Shown here in pieces: positions 41,806 through 51,109 of a stretch of 64,000 nucleotides of DNA. Position 1 is the first letter of the stretch, and every line of letters starts with the position of its first letter. The translations under genes and the position numbers were made by a program. The stretch is from Curtobacterium aurantiacum (GTDB lineage Bacteria > Actinomycetota > Actinomycetes > Actinomycetales > Microbacteriaceae), in NCBI RefSeq assembly GCF_018598555.1, contig NZ_JAHEWN010000016.1, forward strand, positions 25,609-89,608, in the 5' to 3' direction. The notes beneath the pieces were generated by a model. It was given only the letters and a program-made list of their open reading frames with translations, was not told the origin of the DNA and did no database searches.

Positions 41806-42799
41806 TCCGCTCCGGCAGCTGCGCCGCCAGGAACGCGGCCTGGCGCTCCCAGTGCCGGAAGCCGCCGCCCTCGTGCCCGTTGTACGGGTACACGACGATC
41901 TCGCGGTCGGTGGACCCGAGGGCGTTGAACGCGGCGAAGGTCGTGCGGGGCGGAACGACGTCGTCCATCAGCGCGACCGAGAACAGGGCCGGGGCGGTGA
42001 TGCCGGCGGCGTGGTTCACCCCGTCCAGGTACGCGGCGGTCTCCCACACGCGGTCGGCCGCGTCGCGGTGGACGGCGAGGTACTGCGCGAGCTCCAGGTA
42101 CGGACCGCCGACCGCGACGTCGGTGCCGTTCCGCCAGTCGGCCAGGAACGCCACGTCGGGCAGCACCGCGGCGACCGGTCCGACGTGTGCCTCGACCAGG
42201 GCCGCCGCGGCGATCGTGATGCCGCCGCCCTGGCTGCCACCGGTCAGGGCGATGCGCTCGGGGTCGACCCCGGGCAGCCTCCGCACCGCCTCGACGAGTC
42301 GCACGGCGTCGGTGTAGACGCGGCGGTAGTAGTGGTCGGCGGGCGAGCCGATGCCGCTCGTCATCCAGCCGCTGGCGTGCGGTGCGGAGCCGTGCGGGTC
42401 CGGGGTGTCGCCGCCGGCCCACCCGGAGCCCTGGCCGCGGGTGTCCATCACCACGTGCACGTACCCGGCGAGGGCCCAGTGCACGCGCTCGCCCGGACGA
42501 CCACGGCCACCGCCGTACCCGAGGAACTCGACGACGACCGGCAGTGCGGCGGGGTCGTCGGACACCGGACGGTTGACCCACGCGCGCACCGGGTCCCCGG
42601 CGAACCCGGGGAACGTCAGGTCTTCGACGACGAGACCGGTCACCGGGGTCTCGGCGGGCACGAGGGTCACCTCGACCCCCTCGCCCGCGGTCCGGGCGGC
42701 GGCGATCGTGTCCGCCCAGAAGGCGTCGAAGTCGGCGGGACGACGGACGTCCGAGCGGTGGGCGCGGAGCGCGTCGAGGGGCAGGTCGGTCAGTGGCAT
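41798..42799 (-). CDS. axe: CE7 acetyl xylan esterase / cephalosporin-C deacetylase
   Basis: This 333-residue alpha/beta hydrolase of carbohydrate esterase family 7 shows MPLTDLPLDALRAHRS at the N-terminus and RGQGSGW, characteristic of CE7. It carries the nucleophile GGSQGG, Asp in ALMDDVVPP and His in YNGHEGGG. No signal peptide is present, as in most CE7 enzymes, so it acts on imported acetylated xylo-oligosaccharides. GGAGGA precedes the ATG. It is downstream of xylB after an 82-bp gap with a hairpin. Confidence 0.9.
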   Translation of the reverse strand: MPLTDLPLDALRAHRSDVRRPADFDAFWADTIAAARTAGEGVEVTLVPAETPVTGLVVEDLTFPGFAGDPVRAWVNRPVSDDPAALPVVVEFLGYGGGRGRPGERVHWALAGYVHVVMDTRGQGSGWAGGDTPDPHGSAPHASGWMTSGIGSPADHYYRRVYTDAVRLVEAVRRLPGVDPERIALTGGSQGGGITIAAAALVEAHVGPVAAVLPDVAFLADWRNGTDVAVGGPYLELAQYLAVHRDAADRVWETAAYLDGVNHAAGITAPALFSVALMDDVVPPRTTFAAFNALGSTDREIVVYPYNGHEGGGFRHWERQAAFLAAQLPERIR

Positions 42800-42822
42800 G
42801 GGGGTCCTCCGGGGACGATGAT

Positions 42823-42855
42823 GCCCCCGGCACCCTGGTGGAGGGCGCCGGGGGC
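42823..42855 (-). terminator. hairpin between xylB and esterase genes
   Basis: GCCCCCGGC and GCCGGGGGC (42823-42831, 42847-42855) flank a 15-nt loop. It probably attenuates or ends xylAB transcripts. Confidence 0.55.
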
Positions 42856-42881
42856 GAGGGGTGTCGAACTCGGTGCGTCGG

Positions 42882-44357
42882 TCAGCGCGCCGCGGCGCGG
42901 TACTGCTCGAGCACCTCGGGGTGGGGGTCGGACGGCACGGTGGTCGTCGCGGTGTCCCACGTCGGCAGGGCACCGGTGAGCGCCCACGCGGCCTGCTTCG
43001 CGGCACCAGCGGCGACGTACTCACCGGGCTCCGGCACCAGGACGTCTCGGCCGAACACCTGTGCGGCGACGGTGCGCACCGCCGGGTTCCGCGCAGCGCC
43101 GCCGATGAGCAGCAGCCGCTCGACGGTCACCCCGGTGTCCTGCACCGCGGCCAGTCCGTCGGCGAGGGCGCAGAGCATCCCCTCGACGGCCGCCCGGGCC
43201 AGGTGCGCCCGGTCGGTGGTCGCCGGCGTCATGCCGAGCAGCGATGCGGTCGCGTCCGGCCGGTTGGGCGTGCGCTCGCCGACGAAGTACGGCACCAGGA
43301 CGAGGCCGTCGGCCCCGGCCGGCGCCTGCAGCGCCAGCTCACCGAGTGCGTCGTGGTCGACGCCGAGCAGGCGGCCGATCACCTCGAGCACGCGGGCCGC
43401 GTTGAGCGTCGTGACGATCGGGAGGCGCGACCCGGTCCCGTCGGCGAAGCCCGCCACGGTCCCGCTCGGGTCACGCACCTCGGCGTCGCTGACCCCGAAG
43501 ACCGTGCCGCTGGTGCCGAGGGACACCGCGACGTCGCCCGGGCCGAGACCCAGGCCGAGCGCTGCCCCGGCGTTGTCACCGAGTCCGGCACCCACGACGA
43601 GGCCGGACCGTGCGACCGCGCCGCCGGGCAGCCCCACGTCGGTGGACAGGGCGCCCATCGCCTCGTCGGGAGCGACCACGCGGGGCACGACCACGGCGTC
43701 GTCGTCACCCATCGACGCCGGTCGCATCGGCCGCCCGAGCGCGAGCTCGAACAGCTCCGGGTCGTACTCGCGGCGCACCGGGTCCCAGTACGCCGTGCCG
43801 CTGGCGTCGGACGCGTCGGTCGCCAGCGCGTCGAGGTCGGGGCCGAGCGGGCTCTCGCCCGCCGGGCCGTGGCCGCGGAGCCGCCACGACAGCCAGTCGT
43901 GGGGGAGCGCCACGGCCGCGACGCGCGCCGCGTTCTCGGGTTCCGCGTCGCGGAGCCACCGCAGCTTGGTACCGGTGAACGAGGCCACCGGGACCAGACC
44001 CGTCCGGGCGACCCACGCCTCCCGGCCGAGCTCGTCGACCATCTGCGCGGCCGCGTCCGCACTGCGCACGTCGTTCCACAGCAGCGCGTCGCGGACCACG
44101 CGACCGTCCGCGTCGAGCGCGACCATGCCGTGCTGCTGCCCGGCGATCGCGACGGCACCGACGTCGTCGAGGCCGCCGGCGTCCGCGATCGCGGCACCGA
44201 GGGCGTCCCACCAGTGGCGGGGGTCGACGGACGTGCCGTCCGGGTGGGACGCGCGTCCCTCCCGGACGACCGCACCGGTCGCCGCGTCACGGATGGTGAC
44301 CTTGCAGGACTGGGTCGACGAGTCGACCCCCGCGACGAGCTGCCCGCTCGCGCTCAA
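42882..44357 (-). CDS. xylB: xylulokinase
   Basis: This 491-residue FGGY kinase has the N-terminal phosphate motif [13 protein letters not shown], catalytic-region [13 protein letters not shown] and [11 protein letters not shown]-site [13 protein letters not shown], and C-terminal [21 protein letters not shown]. It phosphorylates xylulose to xylulose-5-phosphate. The best start is a TTG at 44357 overlapping the xylA stop (TTGA). The frame is open far upstream but is only a shadow of xylA there. It is co-transcribed with xylA. Confidence 0.9.
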   Translation of the reverse strand: MSASGQLVAGVDSSTQSCKVTIRDAATGAVVREGRASHPDGTSVDPRHWWDALGAAIADAGGLDDVGAVAIAGQQHGMVALDADGRVVRDALLWNDVRSADAAAQMVDELGREAWVARTGLVPVASFTGTKLRWLRDAEPENAARVAAVALPHDWLSWRLRGHGPAGESPLGPDLDALATDASDASGTAYWDPVRREYDPELFELALGRPMRPASMGDDDAVVVPRVVAPDEAMGALSTDVGLPGGAVARSGLVVGAGLGDNAGAALGLGLGPGDVAVSLGTSGTVFGVSDAEVRDPSGTVAGFADGTGSRLPIVTTLNAARVLEVIGRLLGVDHDALGELALQAPAGADGLVLVPYFVGERTPNRPDATASLLGMTPATTDRAHLARAAVEGMLCALADGLAAVQDTGVTVERLLLIGGAARNPAVRTVAAQVFGRDVLVPEPGEYVAAGAAKQAAWALTGALPTWDTATTTVPSDPHPEVLEQYRAAAR

Positions 44358-45547
44358 TTCCGCGCGCCCATGAGGTGCTCCATCGCGAGCTGCTGCAGGC
44401 GGACGAAGCCGAAGCCCTTGCCGCCGAAGTAGGCGTCGGCGTCGAAGTCCTCGTAGGCCGAGCGGTCGGCGAGGAACGTGTCGTACGACTCGCCGTCGTT
44501 GAGCGTCGGCGTCGACAGCTCGCCGACCTTGGAGGCCTCGAGCGCCGCCTGCACCTCGGGGTCGGCGCGGAACGCCTGCGCACGCTCCTTCAGGAGCAGG
44601 TACATGCGCATGTTGGCCGACGCGGAGTCCCAGACGCCGGTGATGTCCTCGGTGCGGCTCGGCTTGTAGTCGAAGTGGCGCGGGCCGTCGTACGCCGGGC
44701 CGCCCTGCGGGGCGCCGTGCTCGAGCAGGTCGACGAGCGAGAACGCGTTCTGCAGGTCGCCGTGGCCGAACACCAGGTCCTGGTCGTACTTGATGCCGCG
44801 CTGACCGTTGAGGTCGATGTGGAAGAGCTTGCCCTGGTAGAGGGCCTGGGCGATGCCGGCCGTGAAGTTCAGGCCCGCCATCTGCTCGTGGCCGACCTCG
44901 GGGTTGATGCCGAACAGCTCCGGGCGCTCGAGCGTCTCGGTGAAGGCGATCGCGTGGCCGAGGGTCGGCAGGAGGATGTCGCCACGGGGCTCGTTCGGCT
45001 TCGGCTCGATGGCGAACCGGATGCCGTAGCCCTTGTCGGTGACGTACTGCGCGAGCAGGTTGACGGCCTCGCGGTACCGCTCGAGCGCGGCCTGCACGTC
45101 CTTCGCGCTGTCGTACTCGGAACCCTCGCGGCCGCCCCACATCACGAACGTCGACGCGCCGAGCTCGGCGGCGAGGTCGATGTTGCGCAGGACCTTGCGG
45201 AGCGCGAAGCGGCGCACCTGCCGGTCGTTCGAGGTGAAGCCGCCGTCCTTGAACACGGGGGCGGAGAACAGGTTCGTCGTGACCATCGGCACGACGAGCC
45301 CGGTGGACTCGAGCGCGCCCTTGAGGCGGTCGATCTGGGTCTGGCGTTCGGCGTCGGTCGAACCGAACGCGAACAGGTCGTCGTCGTGGAAGGTCAGGCC
45401 GTAGGCCCCGAGCTCATCGAGCTTCTCGACCGCCTCGACCACGTCGAGGGCGGGTCGGGTCGGCCCGCCGAAGGGGTCGGAGCCGTTGTAACCGATGGTC
45501 CAGAGACCGAAGGAGAACTTGTCTGCACGGGTGGGCGTCGTTGCCAT
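44354..45547 (-). CDS. xylA: xylose isomerase
   Basis: This 397-residue class I (actinobacterial-type) xylose isomerase has active-site and metal segments [59 protein letters not shown] and [15 protein letters not shown], with the last metal Asp in [12 protein letters not shown]. It converts xylose to xylulose. The ATG at 45547 is preceded by GGTGA. It is transcribed from the promoter at 45590-45618 with an operator over the -10. Confidence 0.95.
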   Translation of the reverse strand: MATTPTRADKFSFGLWTIGYNGSDPFGGPTRPALDVVEAVEKLDELGAYGLTFHDDDLFAFGSTDAERQTQIDRLKGALESTGLVVPMVTTNLFSAPVFKDGGFTSNDRQVRRFALRKVLRNIDLAAELGASTFVMWGGREGSEYDSAKDVQAALERYREAVNLLAQYVTDKGYGIRFAIEPKPNEPRGDILLPTLGHAIAFTETLERPELFGINPEVGHEQMAGLNFTAGIAQALYQGKLFHIDLNGQRGIKYDQDLVFGHGDLQNAFSLVDLLEHGAPQGGPAYDGPRHFDYKPSRTEDITGVWDSASANMRMYLLLKERAQAFRADPEVQAALEASKVGELSTPTLNDGESYDTFLADRSAYEDFDADAYFGGKGFGFVRLQQLAMEHLMGARN

Positions 45548-45575
45548 GGTGGTCACCGTTCGTCGTCGAAACAAA

Positions 45576-45621
45576 ATGTTGCCGCGCCCAACATAAGCGG
45601 TAGTGTTGGCTGTGGCAAGCA
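45576..45621. promoter_or_regulatory. xylA promoter and XylR/ROK operator sites
   Basis: ATGTTG-N7-CAACAT (45576-45594) is a 19-bp inverted repeat. A second TTG-N7-CAA core lies at 45606-45618. The leftward promoter TTGCCA (45618-45613), 17 bp, TATGTT (45595-45590) overlaps both. A rightward TAGTGT (45601-45606) may serve the oxidoreductase operon. The ROK protein at 49841 is the likely ligand. Confidence 0.65.
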
Positions 45622-45644
45622 CGTGATCGCAAAGGAGCGAGCGG

Positions 45645-46841
45645 ATGGCAAGTGAGTCGACGGTGCAGCAACGACTGCGGGTCGCGATGGTGGGGCACGG
45701 CTTCATGGGAGCCGCACACTCACAGGCGTGGCGGACCGCCCCCAGGTTCTTCGACCTCGGGACCGAGCCCGAGATGGCGGTGGTCGTCGGGCGTGACCCG
45801 GAACGCACCGAGGCCGCACGCGTGCAGTACGGCTGGCAGGCCGCGTCCACCGACTGGCGTGCCGTCGTCGCCGACCCGGACATCGACGTGGTCGACATCG
45901 TCTCGCCCGGGTCGTCGCACGTCGAGATCGCGATCGCCGCGCTCGAGGCCGGCAAGCACGTCCTGTGCGAGAAGCCCCTCGCCAACACCGTCGCCGAGGC
46001 CGAGGCGATGACCGCCGCCGCCGACGCCGCCCGTGCGCAGGGGGTCCGGGCGATGGTCGGGTTCAGCTACCGCCGGGTGCCGGCCATCGCGTTCGCCCGG
46101 CAGCTGGTGCAGGACGGCCGGATCGGCACCGTGCGCCAGGTCCGTGCGCTCTACCTGCAGGACTGGTTGGCGGACGAGGACGGTCCGATGACCTGGCGCC
46201 TCGACAAGTCGCTCGCCGGCTCCGGCGCACTCGGCGACATCGGTGCCCACGCCATCGACCTCGTCGAGCACGTCACGGGTGCGTCGCTCGCCACCGTGTC
46301 CGGCACCCTCGAGACCTTCGTGACCGAGCGTCCGTTGATGGCCGAGGGGGTCGGGCTCTCCGGCACCGCGTCGAGTGAGCGCGGCCAGGTCACGGTCGAC
46401 GACGCCGCGTTCTTCACCGCCCGCCTGGGTGGCGGTGCGGCCGACGGTGCGATGGGCACGTTCGAGGCCACGCGGTACGCGACCGGGCGGAAGAACGGCC
46501 TGACGCTCGAGATCAGCGGGTCCGAGGGCGCGATCCAGTTCGACCTCGAGGCGATGAACGAGCTTCGGCTGTACGAGTCGAACGCCCCGGCGGGGGAGCA
46601 GGGGTTCCGCCGCATCCTCGTCACCGAGCCCGAGCACCCCTACATGGCCGCGTGGTGGCCGACCGGGCACCTCATCGGGTACGAGCACACCTTCAGTCAC
46701 CAGGTGAAGGACTTCGTCGACGCGATCGTCGCCGGCACCGACCCGTCGCCGTCGTTCGCCGACGGCCTGCACGTGCAGCGGGTCCTCGACGCGGTCGAAC
46801 GCAGCGCCGCCGCCGGCAGCACCTGGACGGCGACCTCGTGA
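45645..46841 (+). CDS. Gfo/Idh/MocA-family oxidoreductase
   Basis: This 398-residue sugar dehydrogenase has the dinucleotide motif [11 protein letters not shown], the EKP motif in [11 protein letters not shown], and the substrate-domain segment [20 protein letters not shown] with the catalytic Asp/His pair. GGAG lies 8-9 nt before the ATG. It is first of four genes in a rightward operon divergent from xyl[22 protein letters not shown] in the C-terminal half is typical of subgroups acting on larger glycosides. The substrate is unknown. Confidence 0.87.
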   Translation: MASESTVQQRLRVAMVGHGFMGAAHSQAWRTAPRFFDLGTEPEMAVVVGRDPERTEAARVQYGWQAASTDWRAVVADPDIDVVDIVSPGSSHVEIAIAALEAGKHVLCEKPLANTVAEAEAMTAAADAARAQGVRAMVGFSYRRVPAIAFARQLVQDGRIGTVRQVRALYLQDWLADEDGPMTWRLDKSLAGSGALGDIGAHAIDLVEHVTGASLATVSGTLETFVTERPLMAEGVGLSGTASSERGQVTVDDAAFFTARLGGGAADGAMGTFEATRYATGRKNGLTLEISGSEGAIQFDLEAMNELRLYESNAPAGEQGFRRILVTEPEHPYMAAWWPTGHLIGYEHTFSHQVKDFVDAIVAGTDPSPSFADGLHVQRVLDAVERSAAAGSTWTATS

Positions 46842-47545
46842 GCGCCGCCGACCAGACCCGCCGGGCACTCGTCGTCCGCGGCGGGTGGGACGGCCACCAG
46901 CCCGTCGAGACCACCGACCTGTTCATCCCGTTCCTGCAGGCCCACGGGTTCGCCGTCCGCGTCGAGGGCTCGCCCGCCGTGTACGCCGACCAGGAGTACA
47001 TGGACACCGTCGACCTGATCGTCCAGGTCAACACGATGACGACGATCGCGGCCGACGAGTTCGCCGGGCTGCAGCGCGCCGTCCTGAACGGCACGGGCAT
47101 GGCCGGCTGGCACGGCGGGATCGCGGACTCGTACCGCGACAACGCCGACTACCTGCACATGATCGGCGGGCAGTTCGCGCACCACGCGGGCAAGCACCCC
47201 GACGAACGGGTCGGCGAGCAGTCCGACAACTACATCCCGTACACGGTGCACATCACCGAACTCGGGCACGAGCACCCGATCACGCAGGGCATCGAGGACT
47301 TCGACCTCGTCACCGAGCAGTACTGGGTGCTGAGCGACGAGTACGACGACGTCCTCGCCACCACCACGCAGGAGGCCCGCTCGTGGGACCCCTGGAACCG
47401 CCCGGTCACCGCACCGGCGATCTGGACCCGGCAGTGGGGGAAGGGACGGATCTTCGTCTCGGCCCCCGGACACCGGATCGAGATCGTCGAGTCGCAGCCG
47501 GTCCGAACCATCATCGAACGGGGACTCCTGTGGGCAGCACGGTGA
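46838..47545 (+). CDS. ThuA-like protein (second copy)
   Basis: This 235-residue ThuA-family protein shows ALVVRGGWDGHQPVETTDLF at the start, GMAGWHGGIADSYRDN, HPITQGIEDF and GRIFVSAPGH at the end. It is shorter and clearly diverged from the ThuA at 20057. The GTG start overlaps the stop of the preceding oxidoreductase, and another oxidoreductase follows directly, so it sits between two Gfo/Idh/MocA proteins. It probably acts on the same keto-sugar intermediate. Confidence 0.82.
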   Translation: MSAADQTRRALVVRGGWDGHQPVETTDLFIPFLQAHGFAVRVEGSPAVYADQEYMDTVDLIVQVNTMTTIAADEFAGLQRAVLNGTGMAGWHGGIADSYRDNADYLHMIGGQFAHHAGKHPDERVGEQSDNYIPYTVHITELGHEHPITQGIEDFDLVTEQYWVLSDEYDDVLATTTQEARSWDPWNRPVTAPAIWTRQWGKGRIFVSAPGHRIEIVESQPVRTIIERGLLWAAR

Positions 47546-48642
47546 ACGAAGGGGTGCTCCGCGTCGGGGTCGTCGGCGTCGGGGTCATCAGCCAGCAGTA
47601 CTTCGAACACTTCCCGGCACTGCCCGGGCTCGAACTCGCCGCGGTCGCCGACCTCGACGTCGCACGGGCCGAGGCGGTCGGCGCGGCCCAGGGCGTGCGC
47701 GGGACCACCGTGGACGACCTGCTCGCCGCCGACGACGTCGACGTGGTCCTCAACCTGACGATCCCGGCCGCGCACGCCGACGTCGCGACCCGGGCACTCG
47801 CTGCCGGCAAGCACGTCTACGGCGAGAAGCCGCTCGCGATGTCCACCGCCGAGGCAGCACCGGTGCTCCAGCTCGCACGCGACCGGGGCCTCCGGGTCGG
47901 CAGCGCCCCGGACACCGTCCTCGGCACGGGCATCCAGACCGCCCGTGCCGCCCTCGACGACGGCGCGATCGGTACCCCGGTCGGCGCCGCCGTCGCGTGG
48001 AGCGCCCCCGGGCACGAGCTCTGGCACCCCGCGCCGGCGTTCTACTACCAGCCCGGCGGCGGACCGCTCCTCGACATGGGGCCGTACTACCTGACGAGCC
48101 TCGTCACGTTCTTCGGGCCGGTCGTCCGGGTCAGCGGCAGTGCGACCCGGTCCAGCCGGGAGCGCACCGTCGCCACCGGGCCGAACGCCGGCACGCCGAT
48201 CCCGGTCGACATCGACACACACGTCGTCGCGATCCTCGAGCACGCGGGCGGCGTGGTCTCCACCGTGACCGTCTCGTTCGAGGTCTGGGCCACCCGCGCC
48301 CCGCTGTTCGAGGTGTACGGCACCGCCGGCACCCTGGGCGTCCCGGACCCGAACCGGTTCTCGGACACCGTGTCGATCGCCACGGCCGACGACCGCTCGT
48401 GGCGCGACCTGCCGGTGTCCGCCGGGTACGCGGACGCCGGGCGCGGCTACGGCCTCGCCGACATGGCGCACGCGATCGCGACGGACCGGCCGCACCGAGC
48501 CTCCGGTGACCTCGCGTTCCACGTGCTCGAGGTCATGGAGGCGGTCTCCGCCGCCGCCCGTGACCACTCGGTCGTCGACGTGCACTCCCGCGTCGAGCGA
48601 CCCGCCACCGTCCCCGCCGGGTCCGCACCCGGATCCTGGTGA
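47530..48642 (+). CDS. Gfo/Idh/MocA-family oxidoreductase
   Basis: This 370-residue dehydrogenase has [15 protein letters not shown] as dinucleotide motif, [12 protein letters not shown], and the substrate domain [22 protein letters not shown], typical of the 1,5-anhydrofructose reductase/inositol dehydrogenase branches. Two starts fit: the GTG at 47530 (GGGGA 5 nt upstream, chosen) and the GTG at 47542 (GTGA overlap with the ThuA gene). The downstream isomerase gene follows after 34 bp. Confidence 0.85.
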   Translation: MGSTVNEGVLRVGVVGVGVISQQYFEHFPALPGLELAAVADLDVARAEAVGAAQGVRGTTVDDLLAADDVDVVLNLTIPAAHADVATRALAAGKHVYGEKPLAMSTAEAAPVLQLARDRGLRVGSAPDTVLGTGIQTARAALDDGAIGTPVGAAVAWSAPGHELWHPAPAFYYQPGGGPLLDMGPYYLTSLVTFFGPVVRVSGSATRSSRERTVATGPNAGTPIPVDIDTHVVAILEHAGGVVSTVTVSFEVWATRAPLFEVYGTAGTLGVPDPNRFSDTVSIATADDRSWRDLPVSAGYADAGRGYGLADMAHAIATDRPHRASGDLAFHVLEVMEAVSAAARDHSVVDVHSRVERPATVPAGSAPGSW

Positions 48643-48676
48643 CGGAACCCGACCACCGCGAAGAAGGACGACGACG

Positions 48677-49726
48677 ATGACGACGACGGACGCGAGCGAG
48701 ACGACGGAGACGACACGGGCCTCCCGGCCGGTCACCCTGTTCACCGGACAGTGGGCCGACCTGCCCTTCGAAGAGGTCGCCCGGCTCGCCGGCGAGTGGG
48801 GCTACGACGGGCTGGAGATCGCCTGCTGGGGCGACCACCTGGACGTCCGGCGCGCCGCGACGGACCCGGAGTACGTCGCCGAGCGCACGGCGATCCTGGA
48901 ACGCAACGGCCTGCGGGTCTGGACCATCGCGAACCACCTGGTCGGCCAGGCAGTGTGCGACGACCCGATCGACCAGCGGCACGAGGACATCGTCCCGCCG
49001 CACGTGTGGGGCGACGGCGACCCCGAGGGCGTACGGCAGCGTGCGGCCGAGGAACTGCAGTGGACCGCCCGTGCCGCCGCGGCGCTCGGGGTCGACACCG
49101 TCACCGGCTTCTCCGGTTCGTCGATCTGGAAGACCGTCGCCGGGTTCCCGCCCGTGCCCCCGGGGATGATCGACGCCGGGTACCAGGACTTCCACGACCG
49201 CTGGTCACCGATCCTCGACGTCTTCGAGGAGGTCGGGGTCCGGTTCGCGCTCGAGGTGCACCCGTCCGAGATCGCCTACGACTACTGGACCGCCAGGCGC
49301 ACGCTCGAGGTGTTCCAGGACCGGCCGGCGTTCGGGTTCAACTTCGACCCGTCGCACTTCGTCTGGCAGGACCTCGACCCCGCCGCGTTCCTGCTCGACT
49401 TCGCCGACCGGGTGTACCACGTGCACTGCAAGGAGTCGGTGAAGCAGCTCGACGGGCGCAACGGGCGGTTGTCCTCGCACCTGCCGTGGGGCGACCCCCG
49501 GCGCGGGTGGGACTTCGTCACCGCCGGTCACGGGGACGTACCGTGGGAGCGGGTGTTCCGCGTGCTGAACCACATCGGGTACGCCGGACCGACCAGCGTC
49601 GAGTGGGAGGACGCCGGCATGGACCGGCTCGTCGGCGGGCCCGAGGCGCTGGCGTTCGTCCGGCGGCTCGGCACCATCGCCCAGCCGGACGCCGCGTTCG
49701 ACGCCGCGTTCTCGCAGTCGCGCTGA
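48677..49726 (+). CDS. sugar phosphate isomerase/epimerase (xylose-isomerase-like TIM barrel)
   Basis: This 349-residue AP_endonuc_2-family protein shows [18 protein letters not shown], the metal Glu in [40 protein letters not shown], and VEWEDAGMD. These match the Glu/Asp/His/Glu metal set of the family. A Thr-rich N-terminal tail from GACGAC-type DNA repeats precedes it. GAAGGA is upstream of the ATG. It ends the four-gene operon and could isomerise the keto-sugar made by the neighbouring oxidoreductases. Confidence 0.85.
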   Translation: MTTTDASETTETTRASRPVTLFTGQWADLPFEEVARLAGEWGYDGLEIACWGDHLDVRRAATDPEYVAERTAILERNGLRVWTIANHLVGQAVCDDPIDQRHEDIVPPHVWGDGDPEGVRQRAAEELQWTARAAAALGVDTVTGFSGSSIWKTVAGFPPVPPGMIDAGYQDFHDRWSPILDVFEEVGVRFALEVHPSEIAYDYWTARRTLEVFQDRPAFGFNFDPSHFVWQDLDPAAFLLDFADRVYHVHCKESVKQLDGRNGRLSSHLPWGDPRRGWDFVTAGHGDVPWERVFRVLNHIGYAGPTSVEWEDAGMDRLVGGPEALAFVRRLGTIAQPDAAFDAAFSQSR

Positions 49727-49744
49727 CCCGGCTCTTCGCCGGGG

Positions 49745-49804
49745 TTTCGCGCTGCGCGACAGTCCACGGTCGCCCGGGTGCGAAACTCGTCGCTCAGCCC
49801 GAAA
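49745..49804. repeat. 60-bp inverted-repeat element, copy 2
   Basis: TTTCGCGCTG and CAGCCCGAAA bound a 60-bp unit with GCTGCGCGACAGTCCACGG shared with copy 1 at 25274. Here the outer arms extend to GGGGTTTCG/CGAAACCCC (49741-49808). The ROK gene starts 36 bp later. Confidence 0.7.
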
Positions 49805-49840
49805 CCCCACCCGCGACCCCATTCACAACGAGGAGGACCC

Positions 49841-51109
49841 ATGGCACGGCAGCCCACGGCGACGCCGGGCAACGCCGCGCGCGTCCTCCGGCTCGTCCAC
49901 GAGGACGGCCCCGTCACCCGCGCCGAGCTCACCCGGCGCACCGGACTGAACCGCTCGACGATCCTCGCGCTCGTCGGGGACCTCGTCGACGCCCGTCTCG
50001 TGCACGAGGAGACCCCGGCCGCGGGGACCCCCGGTGCCGGGGTCGGACGGCCGAGCGGGGTCGTGCGGGCGTCGGCCGACGTCCTCGCCGCCGCGGTCAC
50101 GGTCGAGATCGACGCCGTCGGGGTTGCCCTCGTCGGCCTCGACGGCAGCGTGCGTGACCGGCTGGTGGAGCCGCAGACCACCGTCCCCACCGCCGCGCAG
50201 GCCATCGACGCCGTCGCCCGGGTCCTCGCCGCACTCGTCGCCCGCACCGGACCCGGTGCCCGGGTCGTCGGGGTCGGCGTCGCCGTGCCCGGCATCGTCC
50301 GGGTCGAGGACGGCACCGTCCGCGACGCCCCGCACCTCGGGTGGCGTGACGAACCCCTCGCCGGACCGCTCGCGGAACGCCTCGGGCTGCCGGTCCGGGC
50401 CGCGAACGACGCCAACCTCGGCGCCTGGGCGGAACGGCTGTACGGCAGCGCCCGCGGCGTCGACGACCTCGTGTACCTGAACGGCGGCGCGAGCGGCATC
50501 GGCGGCGGGATCGTCAGCGCCGGCCGGCCCTTCAGCGGCGCCGACGGGTACGCGGGCGAGCTCGGGCACACCTTCGTCGCGGCGAACGGGATCCGCTGCC
50601 ACTGCGGCGCGGTCGGGTGCCTGGAGACCGAGGCGTCGCGCTCCGCCCTCACCGACGTCACCGGGACCCCGCCGGACGACCTCGACGCGCTCGCCGCGGC
50701 GCTCGCCGAGGGCCGGCCCGAGGTCGAGCGGGTCGTCGACCGACAGGTCACCGCGCTCGCGACCGCGCTGCGCAACGCCATCCACACCGTCGACCCCGAG
50801 GTCGTGGTGCTCGGCGGGTTCCTCGGTGCGCTGCTCGGGCACGTCGGCGACCGGGTCGAGACCGACGTCCGTGCGCAGACGATGGCCGCCATGACCGACC
50901 GGCTCCGCATCGTCCCGGCGGCACTCGGCCGTGACGTCCTGGTCCGCGGCGCCGCCGAGATCGGCTTCGCGGAGCTGCTGCGCGACGCCACGATGACCGC
51001 AGCGACCGCAGCGACCGCGGCGACCGCAGCGACCGCGGCGACCGCAGCCCCCTCCACCACCCCCACGTCCGGCCGCGACGACGCGGCCGAGGAAGCGAGA
51101 ACCGCATGA
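49841..51109 (+). CDS. ROK-family transcriptional repressor (XylR-like)
   Basis: This 422-residue protein has an N-terminal winged helix (VTRAELTRRTGLNRSTILALVGDLVDARLV, about 25-54) joined to a ROK sugar-kinase-like domain. The latter has VGVGVAVPGIVR, ANDANLGAWAE, GGASGIGGGIVSAG and the zinc motif CHCGAVGCLE. The C-terminus carries AAT repeats from 9-bp DNA repeats (about 51000-51050). AGGAGG precedes the ATG. It probably binds the ATGTTG-N7-CAACAT sites at xylA and responds to xylose. The gene overlaps the dehydrogenase start by ATGA. Confidence 0.87.
   Translation: MARQPTATPGNAARVLRLVHEDGPVTRAELTRRTGLNRSTILALVGDLVDARLVHEETPAAGTPGAGVGRPSGVVRASADVLAAAVTVEIDAVGVALVGLDGSVRDRLVEPQTTVPTAAQAIDAVARVLAALVARTGPGARVVGVGVAVPGIVRVEDGTVRDAPHLGWRDEPLAGPLAERLGLPVRAANDANLGAWAERLYGSARGVDDLVYLNGGASGIGGGIVSAGRPFSGADGYAGELGHTFVAANGIRCHCGAVGCLETEASRSALTDVTGTPPDDLDALAAALAEGRPEVERVVDRQVTALATALRNAIHTVDPEVVVLGGFLGALLGHVGDRVETDVRAQTMAAMTDRLRIVPAALGRDVLVRGAAEIGFAELLRDATMTAATAATAATAATAATAAPSTTPTSGRDDAAEEARTA

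Noticed and set aside
51000..51060. Frameshift at the end of the ROK gene
   Set aside because: The AAT-repeat tail reads in frame to a stop that overlaps the next start codon by ATGA, so the gene is intact with an expanded repeat.
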